Below are positions 49,747 through 60,638 of a stretch of 64,000 bases of DNA, one piece after another. The first letter of the stretch is position 1. The number at the start of each line of letters is the position of its first letter. The position numbers and the translations under genes were made by a program. The notes below the pieces were generated by a model. That model was not told the origin of the DNA. It worked only from the letters and a program-made list of their open reading frames with translations, and made no database searches. Source of the DNA: Fratercula arctica (lineage: Eukaryota > Chordata > Aves > Charadriiformes > Alcidae); contig CANTUZ010000025.1 in assembly GCA_947846985.1 (NCBI GenBank), positions 6,074,100 through 6,138,099 on the forward strand, written 5' to 3'.

Positions 49747-50629
49747 ATGGGAGGACAACAAAGTGGTGGTATTTTAAAGAAAAGTCCCCTAGGGTGTATT
49801 TTAGCACACTTTAAAGAGATAGGGGTGGGATGATAGGGAGGGATAGCTGATGTTGTTTTTACGGAGAGAAGAAAAGTGGGATGAAGTTATGTATGCAGAT
49901 ATGTTTTTTACCTTGCGAAATCACCCAGAATGGCAAAAAGATTGTGGTATTAACATACCGCCACAAGACCCTCTAGTTTTAGCCCTAGAAAAAGAACAAA
50001 GAAAGGAGAGGAGGGAACAGGAAAAAATGAAGAGATGTTGCTCAGCATGTAGTATTGGACAAAGATGCCTGAAAGTAACAGACCCCAGAAAGAAAAAGGA
50101 GGAGGTAGATTATCTACTCGAGGATATGGGATTCCCTCCTCCACCTGAGGATTTGGAATTCCCTCCTCCACCCGAGGGTTTGTTCCCCCCACCCCCGACA
50201 TCACCATCTGAAGCAGATAATAGTAGTGGGGAGGGGGAAGCAGCTTTTACTCCAATTACGGCATGGACCAGGAGTAAAACCAAGACAGATCCACAAATCA
50301 TAGCCCCGCTGCGGGAGGTAATGGGGGCAGGAGGACTGGCTAGAGTAAAAATTCCCTTCTCCACCACTGATTTGGATGCTTGGAAAGAAATAGCTGAAGG
50401 GTATCAGGATGACTCCTCTAAAGTGGCAAAACGGTTTGAGTTGATAGTCAAAAATCAAGATCCTGATTGGTCAGATGTAGATTTAATCTTGGGAGAGATG
50501 ACTGAAACAGAAAAACAATTAGCGTTAAAAACAGCTCGAACCCATGTGCAAGCTCAAATTACTGGGGGAACTTTACAGGGACATGTAGACGATCATGTTC
50601 CCCTGACTGATCCACATTGGGATCCCAAT

Positions 50630-50973
50630 TGTCCTGGTTCCGGCAGGGACAGGGTTAAGTATTCCATGCCATGGGAGCCACGCCCACCCTGAGATTAAAA
50701 GGAGGGAGGGGGCAGGCAGTCGGGTTGGGAGCTTGGGAGTGGGCTGGTGCGTCCCGGGTCCGGACCGGCAGGGAGCGGCGGTTCCGTAATTGCGTTTGTA
50801 TATTTCTCTGTCGGTGTTATTGTTGTTGTTTTCTCGTTCCCTTTGCTGTTCTGTTAAACTGCCTTTGTCTCAACCCAAGAGTTTTGCCTTTTTCTTCTGA
50901 TCCTTCCCGTACCGGGAAGTGCTGAGCGAGCGACACGTGGTTCTTTGTTGCCATCTGAGGCCAAACCACGACA
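50630..50973 (+). mobile_element. Solo ERVL LTR inside provirus E gag
   Basis: 344 bp from TGTCCTGGTTCCGGCAGG to CCAAACCACGACA, flanked by a perfect CCAAT duplication (50625-50629 and 50974-50978). It belongs to the LTR family of elements B and D. The 5-bp duplication fits ERVL. It postdates provirus E. Confidence 0.95.
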
Positions 50974-51537
50974 CCAATGATGCACGTGATTATAGAATGT
51001 TAAGAAAGTATCGAGAGTGGATTAAATTAGGAATAGAAAATGCCATGCCTAAAGCTGTTAATTGGTCAGCTCTATATGCGATCAAACAAGGGACAATAGA
51101 ACCCCCTACAGAGTTTTTGGATAAGCTAAGAGAAGCCATGAGAAAGTATATGACTTTAGACCCCTCCTTGGATGTAGGGCGACAGCAATTAGTATCTTTA
51201 TTTTTAGGACAATCGTCTACCGACATTAGAAAAAAGCTCCAAAAATTAAAGGAACCTGAAATAAGGGACTTAGAGAAATTACTTGAAGAGGTGCGGAGAG
51301 TTTTTCGCAACCGAGAAGATGCTGACAAAGAAACTGACAAAAGTAATGGCAGCCTTAGAGCAGAAAGGGATGGTAAATAGAGGAGGATTTAGAGGAAGGG
51401 GAAGGCCCTTTGGAAACAGAGGAGGAGGGTTAGGAAGGAATCAATGTGCAATTTGCCGAGAAATAGGGCATTGGAAAAATGAATGCCCAAAACGCAGAGA
51501 AACCCCACAGGCTTTGATAGCTGAAGCAGAGGAAGAC

Positions 51538-51540
51538 TGA
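51538..51540 (+). promoter_or_regulatory. Gag-pol UGA codon in provirus E
   Basis: TGA followed by TGGGGACC, with pol continuing in the same frame. Gammaretroviruses make Gag-Pol by reading through a single stop at this spot (usually UAG). Here it is UGA, so this may be the natural readthrough codon or a decayed one. Confidence 0.6.
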
Positions 51541-54500
51541 TGGGGACCTGGGGCATCTACCCTAGCGGATCCACTGGTTAAAATAAAGCTAGGGAAAGCA
51601 GAGAAAGAAGTAGAATTTCTTGTGGATACAGGTGCTTCTTTCTCTGTTTTGAATCAAGAATTGATACCTATAAGTAAAGATTTTGTGAATGTAATAGGAG
51701 CCACTGGCCAACAGGAAAAGGCATTCTTTTTGAAACCGCTCAAATTTAAATTAGGAAAACAAATTGGAATACACCGATTTCTATATTTACCAAAATCACC
51801 CAAACCATTATTAGGTCGTGATTTATTAGAGCAATCGGAAGCAGAAATACTCTTTAAACAAGGAACTATGGAATTAAAGGTAAAAGAAGATCAGCTTATT
51901 GAAATTTTAAGCCTAGCCCTAATGCACCCTGAAAAGCTTACTGAATCACCACCAGAACTTGAAGAAATCATTAACCAAGCATACCCAGGGGTTTGGGCTA
52001 CAGGAACTCCAGGAAGGGTGAAAAATGCCACTCCCATAGTAATAGAGCTTAAGGAGGAAGCAAGCCCAATACGCCAAAAACAATACCCCTTGAGATTAGA
52101 AGATCGTAAAGGAATAGAAGGTCCAATTAATAATTTTTTACAACATGGGCTACTGGTGGAATGTGAATCAGAATATAACACTCCCATTCTACCAGTAAAG
52201 AAACCGGATGGGATTTATCGAGTAGTGCAAGATCTGAGGGCAGTAAATAAAATGGTTAAAGATTTGCACCCTGTAGTCGCCAATCCCTACACCTTACTTA
52301 CCAAGTTGAAAAACAGTCAGGTATGGTTTACCGTACTAGACCTGAAGGATGCATTCTTTTATCTGCCTTTGGCCAAAGAAAGTCAAAAGTTATTTGCATT
52401 TGAGTGGGAAAGCCCCACCACTGGCAGAAAAACCCAGCTTACCTGGACAGTGTTACCCCAAGGTTTCAAAAACAGTCTGACAATTTTTGGAAATCAATTA
52501 GCACGAGAACTTGAGGCCTGGAGGCCTCCCTCCAAAAATGGAACCCTTTTACAATATGTGGATGACTTATTAATAGCGACCGAGACAAAACCTGAACGTA
52601 TCCAATGGACTGTGAGTTTGTTAAATTTTCTTGGACTAAATGGATATCGAGTCTCTCAACAGAAAGCTCAGATGGTACAACAGCAAGTGGCCTACCTGGG
52701 ATATGAGCTGTCTGGAGGACAATGAGAGCTGGGAACCGAACGGAAGGAAGCCATCTGCAGAACTCCCCTCCCTCAGACGGTAAAAGAACTCAGGACCTTT
52801 TTAGGAATGACAGGTTGGTGTCGATTATGGATTTACAATTATGGAATCATAGTAAAACCATTATATGAGCTCCTGAAGAATAATCCCACTCAATTGACCT
52901 GGTCCAAGGAAGCTCAAAAGGCATTTGAAACACTTAAAAAGGAACTAATGAAAGCCTCAGCCTTGGGCCTACCTGATGTCACTAAACCCTTCTGGTTGTT
53001 TTCCCATGAAAGACAAGGCATAGCTCTAGGAGTCCTAGCTCAGCGGCTAGGACCCTACAAAAGAGCAGTAGCCTATTTCTCAAAGCAGCTTGACGAAGTG
53101 AGCAAAGGATGGCCAGGATGTTTACGAGCTGTGGCAGCTGTGGTCTTGAACATTCAGGAAGCCCGGAAATTTACCTTAGGCCAAAAGATCACAGTGCTAG
53201 TCTCACACACAGTATCAGCTGTACTTGAACAGAAAGGAAATCACTGGCTTTCCCCGTCCCGGTTTTTGCAATACCAAGCCATTCTGATTGAACCTGATGA
53301 CGTGAGTATTGAGGTGACTAATGTTACGAATCCAGCTTCTTTCCTCAGTGGGGTGACATCTGAACCGCTGACACATGATTGCCTAGAAACCATAGAGACT
53401 GTGTACTCCAGCAGACCAGATCTGAAAGAAGAACCCCTAGAAGATGCACAGGACTCCTGGTTCACGGATGGAAGCAACTTCATCCGACGAGGTATCCGAA
53501 AGGCTGGGTATGCGGTGACAACAGCAAATAAGGTAATTGAATCCCAGCCCTTACCTGCTGGAACGTCAGCTCAAAAGGCTGAAATTATTGCCCTGACTAG
53601 GGCCCTAGAACTGGCGAAAGGGAAGAAGATAAACATATGGACAGATTCCAAATATGCCTTTGGGGTTGTCCACGCTCATGGAGCCATTTGGAAGGAATGA
53701 GGATTGCTGACCACATAAGGGAAACAGATTAAACATGCGGAAGAAGTACTTCACCTATTAGAAGCAATGCAACTGCCAACCAAAGTCGCTGTCACGCACT
53801 GTCAAGGACATCTGAAGGGTAACACTGACCAGGAGAAAGGTAACCGATTGGCTGATTATGAGGCTAAACAGGCAGCAGAAAGAGCGCAAAAGATCTTAAC
53901 GCTAATTCCAGACAATAGAGGTAAGAGTGTGGATGATCAGGAAAATATCAAATACTCTAGGGCTGATAAAGAACTAATAGAAAAGTTAGGAGGGCAGATT
54001 CCTTCAAAAGGGTGGGGCTACTTGAATGATGGCAGAATTATAGTTCCTGCCAAACAGATATGGGGAACTGTCAAAGAACATAATAAAACACACTGGGGAG
54101 CAGATTCCCTGTATAAATTTCTAAATCAGAAATTAGTAGGGAAAAATTTATACACTACAATCCGACAGATGACTCAGCAATGTGAAGTATGTTTGAAAAA
54201 CAATCCTAATACTAGAAATCGAGTACAATTGGGAAGCACTGGAAAGGGAAATATACCAGGAGAACACTGGCAAATCGATTTTTCTGAACTTCCAAGAAGA
54301 GGAGGGTACAGATACCTATTGGTACTTACAGATACCTTTTCCAGATGGCCAGAGGCATTTCCATGTAGAACAAACAAAGCAAGAGAAGTGACTAAGGTAC
54401 TATTAAATGAAATAACACCTTGATTTGGGGTACCCATGATCATTTCATCAGACAGAGGTACTCATTTCTGTGCACAAGTAGTGCAACAGGTAAGCAAACT

Positions 54501-55086
54501 ATTGGGAATTGATTGGCAATTACATACACCTTATAGACCGCAAGCCAGCGGACAGGTGGAAAAAATGAATCACATGATAAAACAACAAATAGCCAAAATA
54601 TGTCAAGAAGCAAACCTATATTGGTATCAGGCACTACCTATTGCACTACTCAGGATACGTGTAAAACCCAGAACTACGGAAAATCTGAGCCCTTTTGAAA
54701 TATTATATGGGAGGCCATATCAAGCTAAATATCAAGGGAAAGACTTGAATCAGATAGAGAACCAGTATTTACAAAATTATGTTATATCCTTAGGAAAACA
54801 ATTGGAAAAGATTAATAAGAATGTTTTGGGAGCTAGGGCTAAGGGGTTGGACCATCCGATCCACCCATTTAGCCCTGGGGATTGGGTTTATATTAAGAAT
54901 TTTTCAGGTGATCCACTAGAGGAGAAGTGGAATGGACCATTCCAAGTCTTACTGACCACCACCACTGCAATCAAGATCAGAGAACAACCAGCCTGGATCC
55001 ACTACTCCCGTGTGAAGAAGGCTCCAAATAAGCAATGGACTTCTGAACTGGCTGGACCCTTGAAGTTGAGATTACAGAGAAGTTAG
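51541..55086 (+). pseudogene. pol: Provirus E pro-pol (protease, RT, RNase H, integrase) with four stops
   Basis: It is in the same frame as the nucleocapsid, directly after TGA 51538. Protease: VDTGASFSVLN at 51622 and GRDLL. RT: LPVKKPDG, LDLKDAFF, VLPQGFKNS and the catalytic YVDD at 52555. RNase H: FTDGSNF and WTDSKYAFG. Integrase: H...H/CEVC zinc finger, [17 protein letters not shown] and SGQVEK, then a WNGPFQVLL motif of the gammaretroviral GPY/F type. Four internal stops break it: TGA 52723, TGA 53698, TAA 53716 and TGA 54421. There are no frameshifts over more than 3.5 kb, so decay is recent. It ends at TAG 55084. Confidence 0.92.
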
Positions 55087-55087
55087 A

Positions 55088-56518
55088 ATGAAGCCTTTAA
55101 AGGTCTTAGCTTTAAGTGTCAGCATTGTAAATATTGTAGCTTGGGATGAAAATGTACATTATGCAACCATAACGGCAATAGTAAACGCAACCCAAGCAAA
55201 AGACTGGTGGGTATGCACAGCATTACCAAAAGGAAACATGAGACTACCCTTTTTTGGGCTGGCCTCAACTCGTTGGAATTATGACAACAACACTTGGCCT
55301 GAGTTCTGGAAACGGTCAGATGGTGGTTACTGCCAATATGATGATACGAGCAGGGAAGAAGGTCCGAAATTTGATTTGCAATTGCTAAAAGATGAAAATA
55401 CTCGGTTTCTAGTGAGCAACAATAATTGCAGTTGGAAACAAAGATCCCAGAACTGCCTATGCCCACCCCCTCCTTTTAACATATACAACTGTACTTGTAA
55501 TGATGGGTGGAACAATTTTTGGATAAATAAGACTACCATAAACGCAGGGGAATGGAACTTTACGGGTTTAAATATAACATACATTGATTTTTGCAACAGC
55601 ACCCAACTTCAGACCTACGAACTCGAAGGTTTAGATCCAGCTAGAAACAACTCCCCTTATGGGTGGCACAGTGTAGGGAGTTTCTATGGAGCCAACATAA
55701 CAGCGACATACAGGCCCTGTAAATTGCCTCATGGATATTGGTGGCTGTGTAGAGATGGTATTAGTAGAAAACAGCTTCCTGCAGGATGGAAGGGAATGTG
55801 CACCATAGGGTACTTAACTTCACAAAATAAATTGCATAATCAGTCACAAATTCCCCAAGGAATACTGAGATCCCTGCTAAGAAAAGTAAAAATGAAAAGG
55901 GAAGAAAATCCCCTTGTTATCCGCAATACTCGTTATCATATTTTTATACGGTGGTTCATACCTTCGCTTGGGGTCTCAGAATTAGAAAAGGCAATAGTCA
56001 ACATATCAGCAACTATCGATAAAATTGTCAACTCTACTGCAGATGCAATTAAAGGATTACAAATAGAAGTAAACTCATTATCGAAAGTGGTTTTGCAGAA
56101 TCGAATGGTCTTAGACTTGTTGACGATAAAAGGAGGAGGAGTATGTGCAGTGATTAATCAAAGCTGTTGCACATATATAAATCAAGAAGGGAGAACTGAA
56201 GAAGATCTAGAGAAAATATGGGAGAAAAACAAAATCCTATATGAAGTTAGCAAGGATAACACTAGTTGGGGATTTGAAGAACTGTGGAACAAACTGACCT
56301 CATGGCTGCCTAATTGGAACTGGCTTAAGCAACTATTTGTGGGCATTATTACTCTAATTTGTTTAGGGATAATCGTTTGCATGCTACTTAGGTGCTTTTT
56401 GTGGTGCCATCGAGATTCTGAGGAAAATTATAGCAATTGGAAATGGCACAGAATTAGACATCAGGTAGAAACAGGGCAGTATTTTGCTCGGACTCTTCAG
56501 AAAGATGGAGTGTTATAG
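55088..56518 (+). CDS. env: Provirus E env, uninterrupted 476-codon ORF
   Basis: Envelope glycoprotein precursor. Visible parts: hydrophobic signal peptide (about residues 1-18); surface subunit with many N-x-S/T sites and a WWVC at 40-43 where many gamma-type envs have CXXC; a basic KMKR at 268-271 as a possible but weak cleavage site; then a transmembrane subunit with a helix (300-335), the conserved LQNRMVLDLL segment, and the CX6CC loop (C353, C360, C361). A second helix, a membrane anchor (about 414-438) and a cytoplasmic tail of about 38 residues follow. The start is the first ATG, 1 nt after the pol stop. No stop or frameshift despite a broken gag and pol. Whether it is transcribed cannot be told; the 5' LTR is present but the 3' LTR and its polyadenylation signal are not. 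Confidence 0.9.
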   Translation: MKPLKVLALSVSIVNIVAWDENVHYATITAIVNATQAKDWWVCTALPKGNMRLPFFGLASTRWNYDNNTWPEFWKRSDGGYCQYDDTSREEGPKFDLQLLKDENTRFLVSNNNCSWKQRSQNCLCPPPPFNIYNCTCNDGWNNFWINKTTINAGEWNFTGLNITYIDFCNSTQLQTYELEGLDPARNNSPYGWHSVGSFYGANITATYRPCKLPHGYWWLCRDGISRKQLPAGWKGMCTIGYLTSQNKLHNQSQIPQGILRSLLRKVKMKREENPLVIRNTRYHIFIRWFIPSLGVSELEKAIVNISATIDKIVNSTADAIKGLQIEVNSLSKVVLQNRMVLDLLTIKGGGVCAVINQSCCTYINQEGRTEEDLEKIWEKNKILYEVSKDNTSWGFEELWNKLTSWLPNWNWLKQLFVGIITLICLGIIVCMLLRCFLWCHRDSEENYSNWKWHRIRHQVETGQYFARTLQKDGVL

Positions 56519-57518
56519 AATTCGCAGGAGAGACACTGCACAACTAATCATCTCAAGCAAAGCAGTTACCTCCACTTTCAGGTATGGGGAGAGAAAGTTT
56601 AACTGTTTACAGTATAAATGTAAATGTAAGCAACAATGACTCATTTATTTACAAAAGCATCAGGCTATCTGTGAGTTTTCCCAGTTCATCTTCCACTGCA
56701 CAGTAACATACGAAATCAGTCTCACCCCTAGAGGTTTGTCAAGCACAGATTATTTGGTCTTCCGCATGCACAATGGGTCTGAATTTGTCTTGTAAACACC
56801 AGTGTAATGTACAAGGCAGCGTCACCCAGTCACAGGCTCAGTTCAGGTTTTCCAGTTCCAGTGCCACCTGGATCTTAGCATACCTTAGCTATCATAGCAG
56901 TAGGTATGAAGGCACTTCTTAAAAAGATTTTAAAAGTCAGTTTGCATGAACTGTTTGCAGTCTATGAATTGGGCATTTGAATCTTAGACCCTAGCCCAGG
57001 ATTTTATTAAGTAGTTGCACATGGAAGTTCACAGTACAGATTTTACAGCAAATGCTAAGGCTGTAACTTTTGCTTGCTCAGCAGGAAGATGTGCTTCACT
57101 GAGGAACTAGAGGCTTTGTGCACCCCAGGTGCCACCAGTTAATGATTCCTTAGAAAGGCTTGGAGATCCGCAGTTGGATCTGGGGCCTCAGCATGGACAG
57201 ACAGGTCCTCAAAGTTATTTTTGTGGTCTTTTCCCACAACATTTGTTTGGAAGCAGACAAAGCAGTGTAGTCAGGCACTGCCTGATTCCCACCCTATGTA
57301 TACCTGCAGACCTAGATATTTAAGGTCAATAGTTGGTGGAAGGGAAGGATGAAGGAGCAACTCAGTGAGGCAAGTGGTGTGTAAGAAGAATGGAGTCATG
57401 CCTCACTGTGGACTTTCCTCTTGCAACCCTGTTTCCTCTGTGCAAAGCCCATTTCCCTAAATACAAACCATAAAAAATGAGCACAAGGAGGTGTACGAAG
57501 TCTCTATGCAGGCAGATA
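56519..57518. other. No gene recognised; expected 3' LTR of provirus E absent
   Basis: Neither the TGAAGTAGGG LTR start nor its AATAAAGAATA region occurs here. The sequence from about 56560 looks single-copy. No exon was recognised. Confidence 0.6.
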
Positions 57519-57611
57519 CTGCAGCCAGTCACCAGTGGGGTTCCCCAGGCTCAGTTTTAGGGCCAATGCTCTTTTTATGTTTTTATAAATGATCTGGATG
57601 CAGGAGTCGAA
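57519..57611 (+). mobile_element. CR1 scrap joined to ERVL element D
   Basis: It encodes the CR1 block PVTSGVPQ ... FINDLDAGVEC in a broken frame. The junction with ERVL pol falls within a few shared bases at about 57611. Confidence 0.75.
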
Positions 57612-60354
57612 TGTACAGCAGGTGCCGATTGCTACCACAACGGTGCATCGGCGGCAATATCGCACTAACCGAGACTCTCTGATTCCCATCCATAAGCTGA
57701 TTCGTCAGCTAGAGGTTCAAGGAGTGATCAGCAAGACTCGCTTGCCTTTTAACAGTCCCATATGGCCGGTGCGAAAATCCAATGGAGAGTGGAGGCTAAC
57801 TGTGGACTATCGTGGCCTGAATGAAGTCACGCCACCGCTGAGCGCTGCTGTGCCGGACATGCTAGAACTCCAGTATGAACTGGAGTCCAAGGCAGCCAAG
57901 TGGTATGCCACGATTGATATAGCGAATGCATTTTTCTCAATCCCTTTGGCAGCAGAGTGCAGGCCACAGTTTGCTTTCACTTGGAGGGGCATCCAGTACA
58001 CCTGGAATCGACTGCCCCAGGGGTGGAAACACAGCCCCACCATTTGCCATGGACTGATCCAGACTGCACTGGAACAGGGTGAAGCTCCAGAACATCTGCA
58101 ATACATTGATGACATCATTGTATGGGGAAACACAGCCGAAGAAGTTTTTGAGAAAGGGGATAAAATAGTCCGAATCCTTCTGAAAACTGGTTTTGCCATA
58201 AAAGGAAGTAAAGTCAAGGGACCTGCGCAGGAGATCCAGTTCTTAGGAACGAAATGGCAAGATGGACGCCACCAGATCCCAATGGATGTGATCAACAAAA
58301 TAGCAGCTATGTCTCCACCAACTAGCAAAAAGGAAACACAAGCTTTCTTAGGCATTGTGGGTTTTTGGAGGATGCATATCCCAGATTACAGTCTGATTGT
58401 AAGCCCTCTGTATCAAGTAACCCGGAAGAAGAACGATTTTAAATGGGGTCCTGAGCAAGGACAAGCTTTTGAACAAATCAAACAGGAAACAGTCCATGCA
58501 GTGGCCCTGGGGCCAGTCCGGGCAGGACAAGATGTGAAAAATGTGCTCTACACCGCAGCCGGGGAGAATGGCCCTACCTGGAGCCTCTGGCAGAAGGCAC
58601 CAGGGGAGACCCGGGGTCGACCCCTAGGGTTTTGGAGTCGGGGATACAGAGGATCCGAAGCCCGCTACACTCCAACAGAAAAGGAGATATTGGCAGCATA
58701 TGAAGGGGTTCGCGCTGCTTTGGAAGTGGTTGGTACAGAAGCGCAGCTCCTCTTAGCACCTCAGCTGCTGGTGCTGGGCTAGATGTTCAAAGAAAGGGTC
58801 CCCACCACACATCATGCAACTGATGCTACATGGAGTAAGTGGATTGCACTGATCACACAGCGAACTCGAATGGGAAACCCCAGTCGCCCAGGAATTCTGG
58901 AAGTGATCATGGACTGGCCAGAAGGCAAGGATTTCAGAATGTCACCAGAGGAGGAGGTGACGCGTGCGGAAGAGGCCCCACCATATAATAAACTGCCAGA
59001 ACATGAGAAGAAATATGCCCTGTTCACTGATGGGACCCGCCGGATTGTGGGAAAGCATCGAAAGTGGAAGGCTGCTGTGTGGAGTCCTACACGACAAGTT
59101 GCAGAAGCCAGTGAAGGACAAGGTGAATCGAGCCAGTTTGCAGAGGTGAAAGCCATTCAGCTGGCTTTGGACATTGCCGAGCGAGAAAAATGGCCAGTAC
59201 TTTATCTCTACACTGCCTCATGGATGGTGGCAAATGCTCTGTGGGGGTGGTTACAGCAGTGGAAGCAGGGCAACTGGCAGCGCAGAGGCAAACCCATCTG
59301 GGCTGCTGAACTATGGCAAGATATTGCTGCCCGGATAGAGAATCTGGTTGTGAAAGTACGCCACGTAGATGCCCACGTACCGAAGAATCGGGCCACGGAG
59401 GAACATCAGAACAACCAGCAGGTGGATCGGGCTGCCAGGATTGGAGTGGCTCAGGTGGATCTGGACTGGCAACATAAGGGTGAACTATTCATAGCTCGGT
59501 GGGCCCATGAGACCTCAGGCCACCAAGGAAGAGATGGGACATATAGATGGGCTCGTGACCGAGGGGTGGACTTGACCATGGACACTATTGCACAGGTCAT
59601 CCATGAATGTGAGACATGCGCTGCAATCAAGCAAGCCAAGCGTTTGAAGCCTCTTTGGTATGGAGGATGATGGTTGAAATATAAATATGGGGAGGCCTGG
59701 CAGATTGATTATATCACACTGCCACGAAGCCGTCAAGGCAAGCGCTATGTGCTCACAATGGTGGAAGCAACCACTGGATGGCTGGAAACATACCCTGTGC
59801 CCCATGCCACTGCCTGGAATACTATCCTGGGCCTTGAAAGGCAAGTCCTGTGGCGACATGGTACCCCAGAGAGGACTGAGTCGGACAATGGGACTCATTT
59901 CCGAAACAGCCTCATAGACACCTGGGCCAAAGAGCATGGTATTGAGTGGGTATATCACATCCCCTATCATGCACCAGCCTCTGGGAAGATAGAACGGTAC
60001 AATGGACTGTTAAAAACTACACTGAGAGCAATGGGTGGTGGGACCTTAAAACATTGGGATGCACATTTAGCAAAGGCTACCTGGCTAGTTAATACCAGGG
60101 GATCTACCAATCGGGCTGGCCCTGCCCAATCAAAACTTCCACGTACCGTAGAAGGGGATAAGGTCCCCGTAGTGCACATGAAGAATATGTTAGGGAAGAC
60201 AGTCTGGGTTAGTCCTGCCTCAGGCAAAGGCAAAGCCATCCGTGGGATTGCTTTTGCCCAAGGACCTGGGTGCACTTGGTGGGTAATGCAGCAGGATGGG
60301 GAAGTCCGATGTGTACCTCATGGGGACTTGATTTTGGGCAAGAATAGCCAATGA
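57612..60354 (+). pseudogene. pol: ERVL element D pol, one frame with two stops
   Basis: A single reading frame of about 914 codons interrupted only by TAG 58780 and TGA 59668. RT: HRRQYRTNRDSLIP, DYRGLNEVTPP, IPLAAECRPQF and YIDDI at 58102. RNase H: FTDGTRR, then YTASW where a catalytic Asp is expected (codon GCC 59215-59217). Integrase: H..H with CETC, WQIDYITL, SDNGTHF and ASGKIERYNG, so the DDE triad is present. Element B has TGG and CGA at the positions of the two stops, so both are point mutations (CGA to TGA in the second). The N-terminal RT edge is missing. Confidence 0.92.
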
Positions 60355-60620
60355 ATCAAATCGTATGTTACACTGTCACTGTATGTCCTCGTTACTATAA
60401 TTGCTATTGGCTGTACTGCAGTAAGAATCACCCAAATTAAGGACAGATGGACTTTGATGAAGAATTGAGTAAAGCAAAGTGGTGATGGGATCAGAGCTGA
60501 TGCCCAGCAACTTCCTCAAGATCTGCATCTTCGTCCCATGGACTGTGTGCATGAGCTACGCCGGGTACACCAGTCACGTGTTCCGAAAACTGTAAGATCT
60601 GGGCGTGGCAAAAATGGTAT
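60355..60620 (+). other. ERVL D spacer with in-frame hydrophobic tail
   Basis: Immediately after the integrase TGA the same frame runs on for about 35 codons with a hydrophobic stretch (LYVLVTIIAIGCTAVRI), ending at TGA near 60466. It could be a short membrane peptide or simply chance. There is no env. Confidence 0.35.
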
Positions 60621-60638
60621 GGAATAAGGGGTGGATAA
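60621..60638 (+). promoter_or_regulatory. Polypurine tract region of ERVL element D
   Basis: GGAATAAGGGGTGGATAA directly precedes the TG of the 3' LTR. The same tract adjoins the LTRs of elements B and C. It would prime plus-strand DNA synthesis. Confidence 0.8.

Larger units (their letters stand above)
49747..51540 (+). pseudogene. gag: Provirus E gag, frameshifted and split by an LTR
   Basis: The ATG at 49747 starts MGGQQSGG, a myristoylation-type glycine 2, and runs 28 codons to TGA at 49831. The frame then resumes at 49850-50629 with matrix-like sequence and a proline repeat (FPPPPEDL/FPPPPEGL/FPPPP). A 344-bp solo LTR interrupts it at 50630. Capsid continues at 50974 with a major homology region (QGTIEPPTEFLDKLREA), then a frameshift near 51340 leads to a nucleocapsid with RGRGRP-type basic residues and one zinc knuckle (CAICREIGHWKNEC), ending in TGA at 51538. 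Not expressible as one protein. Confidence 0.88.
48095..56518 (+). mobile_element. Gammaretrovirus-like provirus E (5' LTR-gag-pol-env, no 3' LTR)
   Basis: The most complete retrovirus in the window, in order: 5' LTR, primer-binding site, ~1 kb leader, gag, pol in the same frame after a UGA codon, and env starting 1 nt after the pol stop. A single CCHC zinc knuckle, a gammaretroviral-type major homology region, a GPF motif in the integrase and CX6CC in env support a class I (gammaretrovirus-like) assignment. Gag is frameshifted and holds a solo LTR. Pol has four premature stops. Env is open. No 3' LTR follows. Confidence 0.93.

Noticed and set aside
50110..50458. Glycine-rich minus frames opposite provirus E gag
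   Set aside because: They are the complement of the proline repeat of gag, not independent genes.
56519..57518. 3' LTR of provirus E
   Set aside because: Searched for the LTR start, TATA-like box and AATAAAGAATA on both strands here without success.
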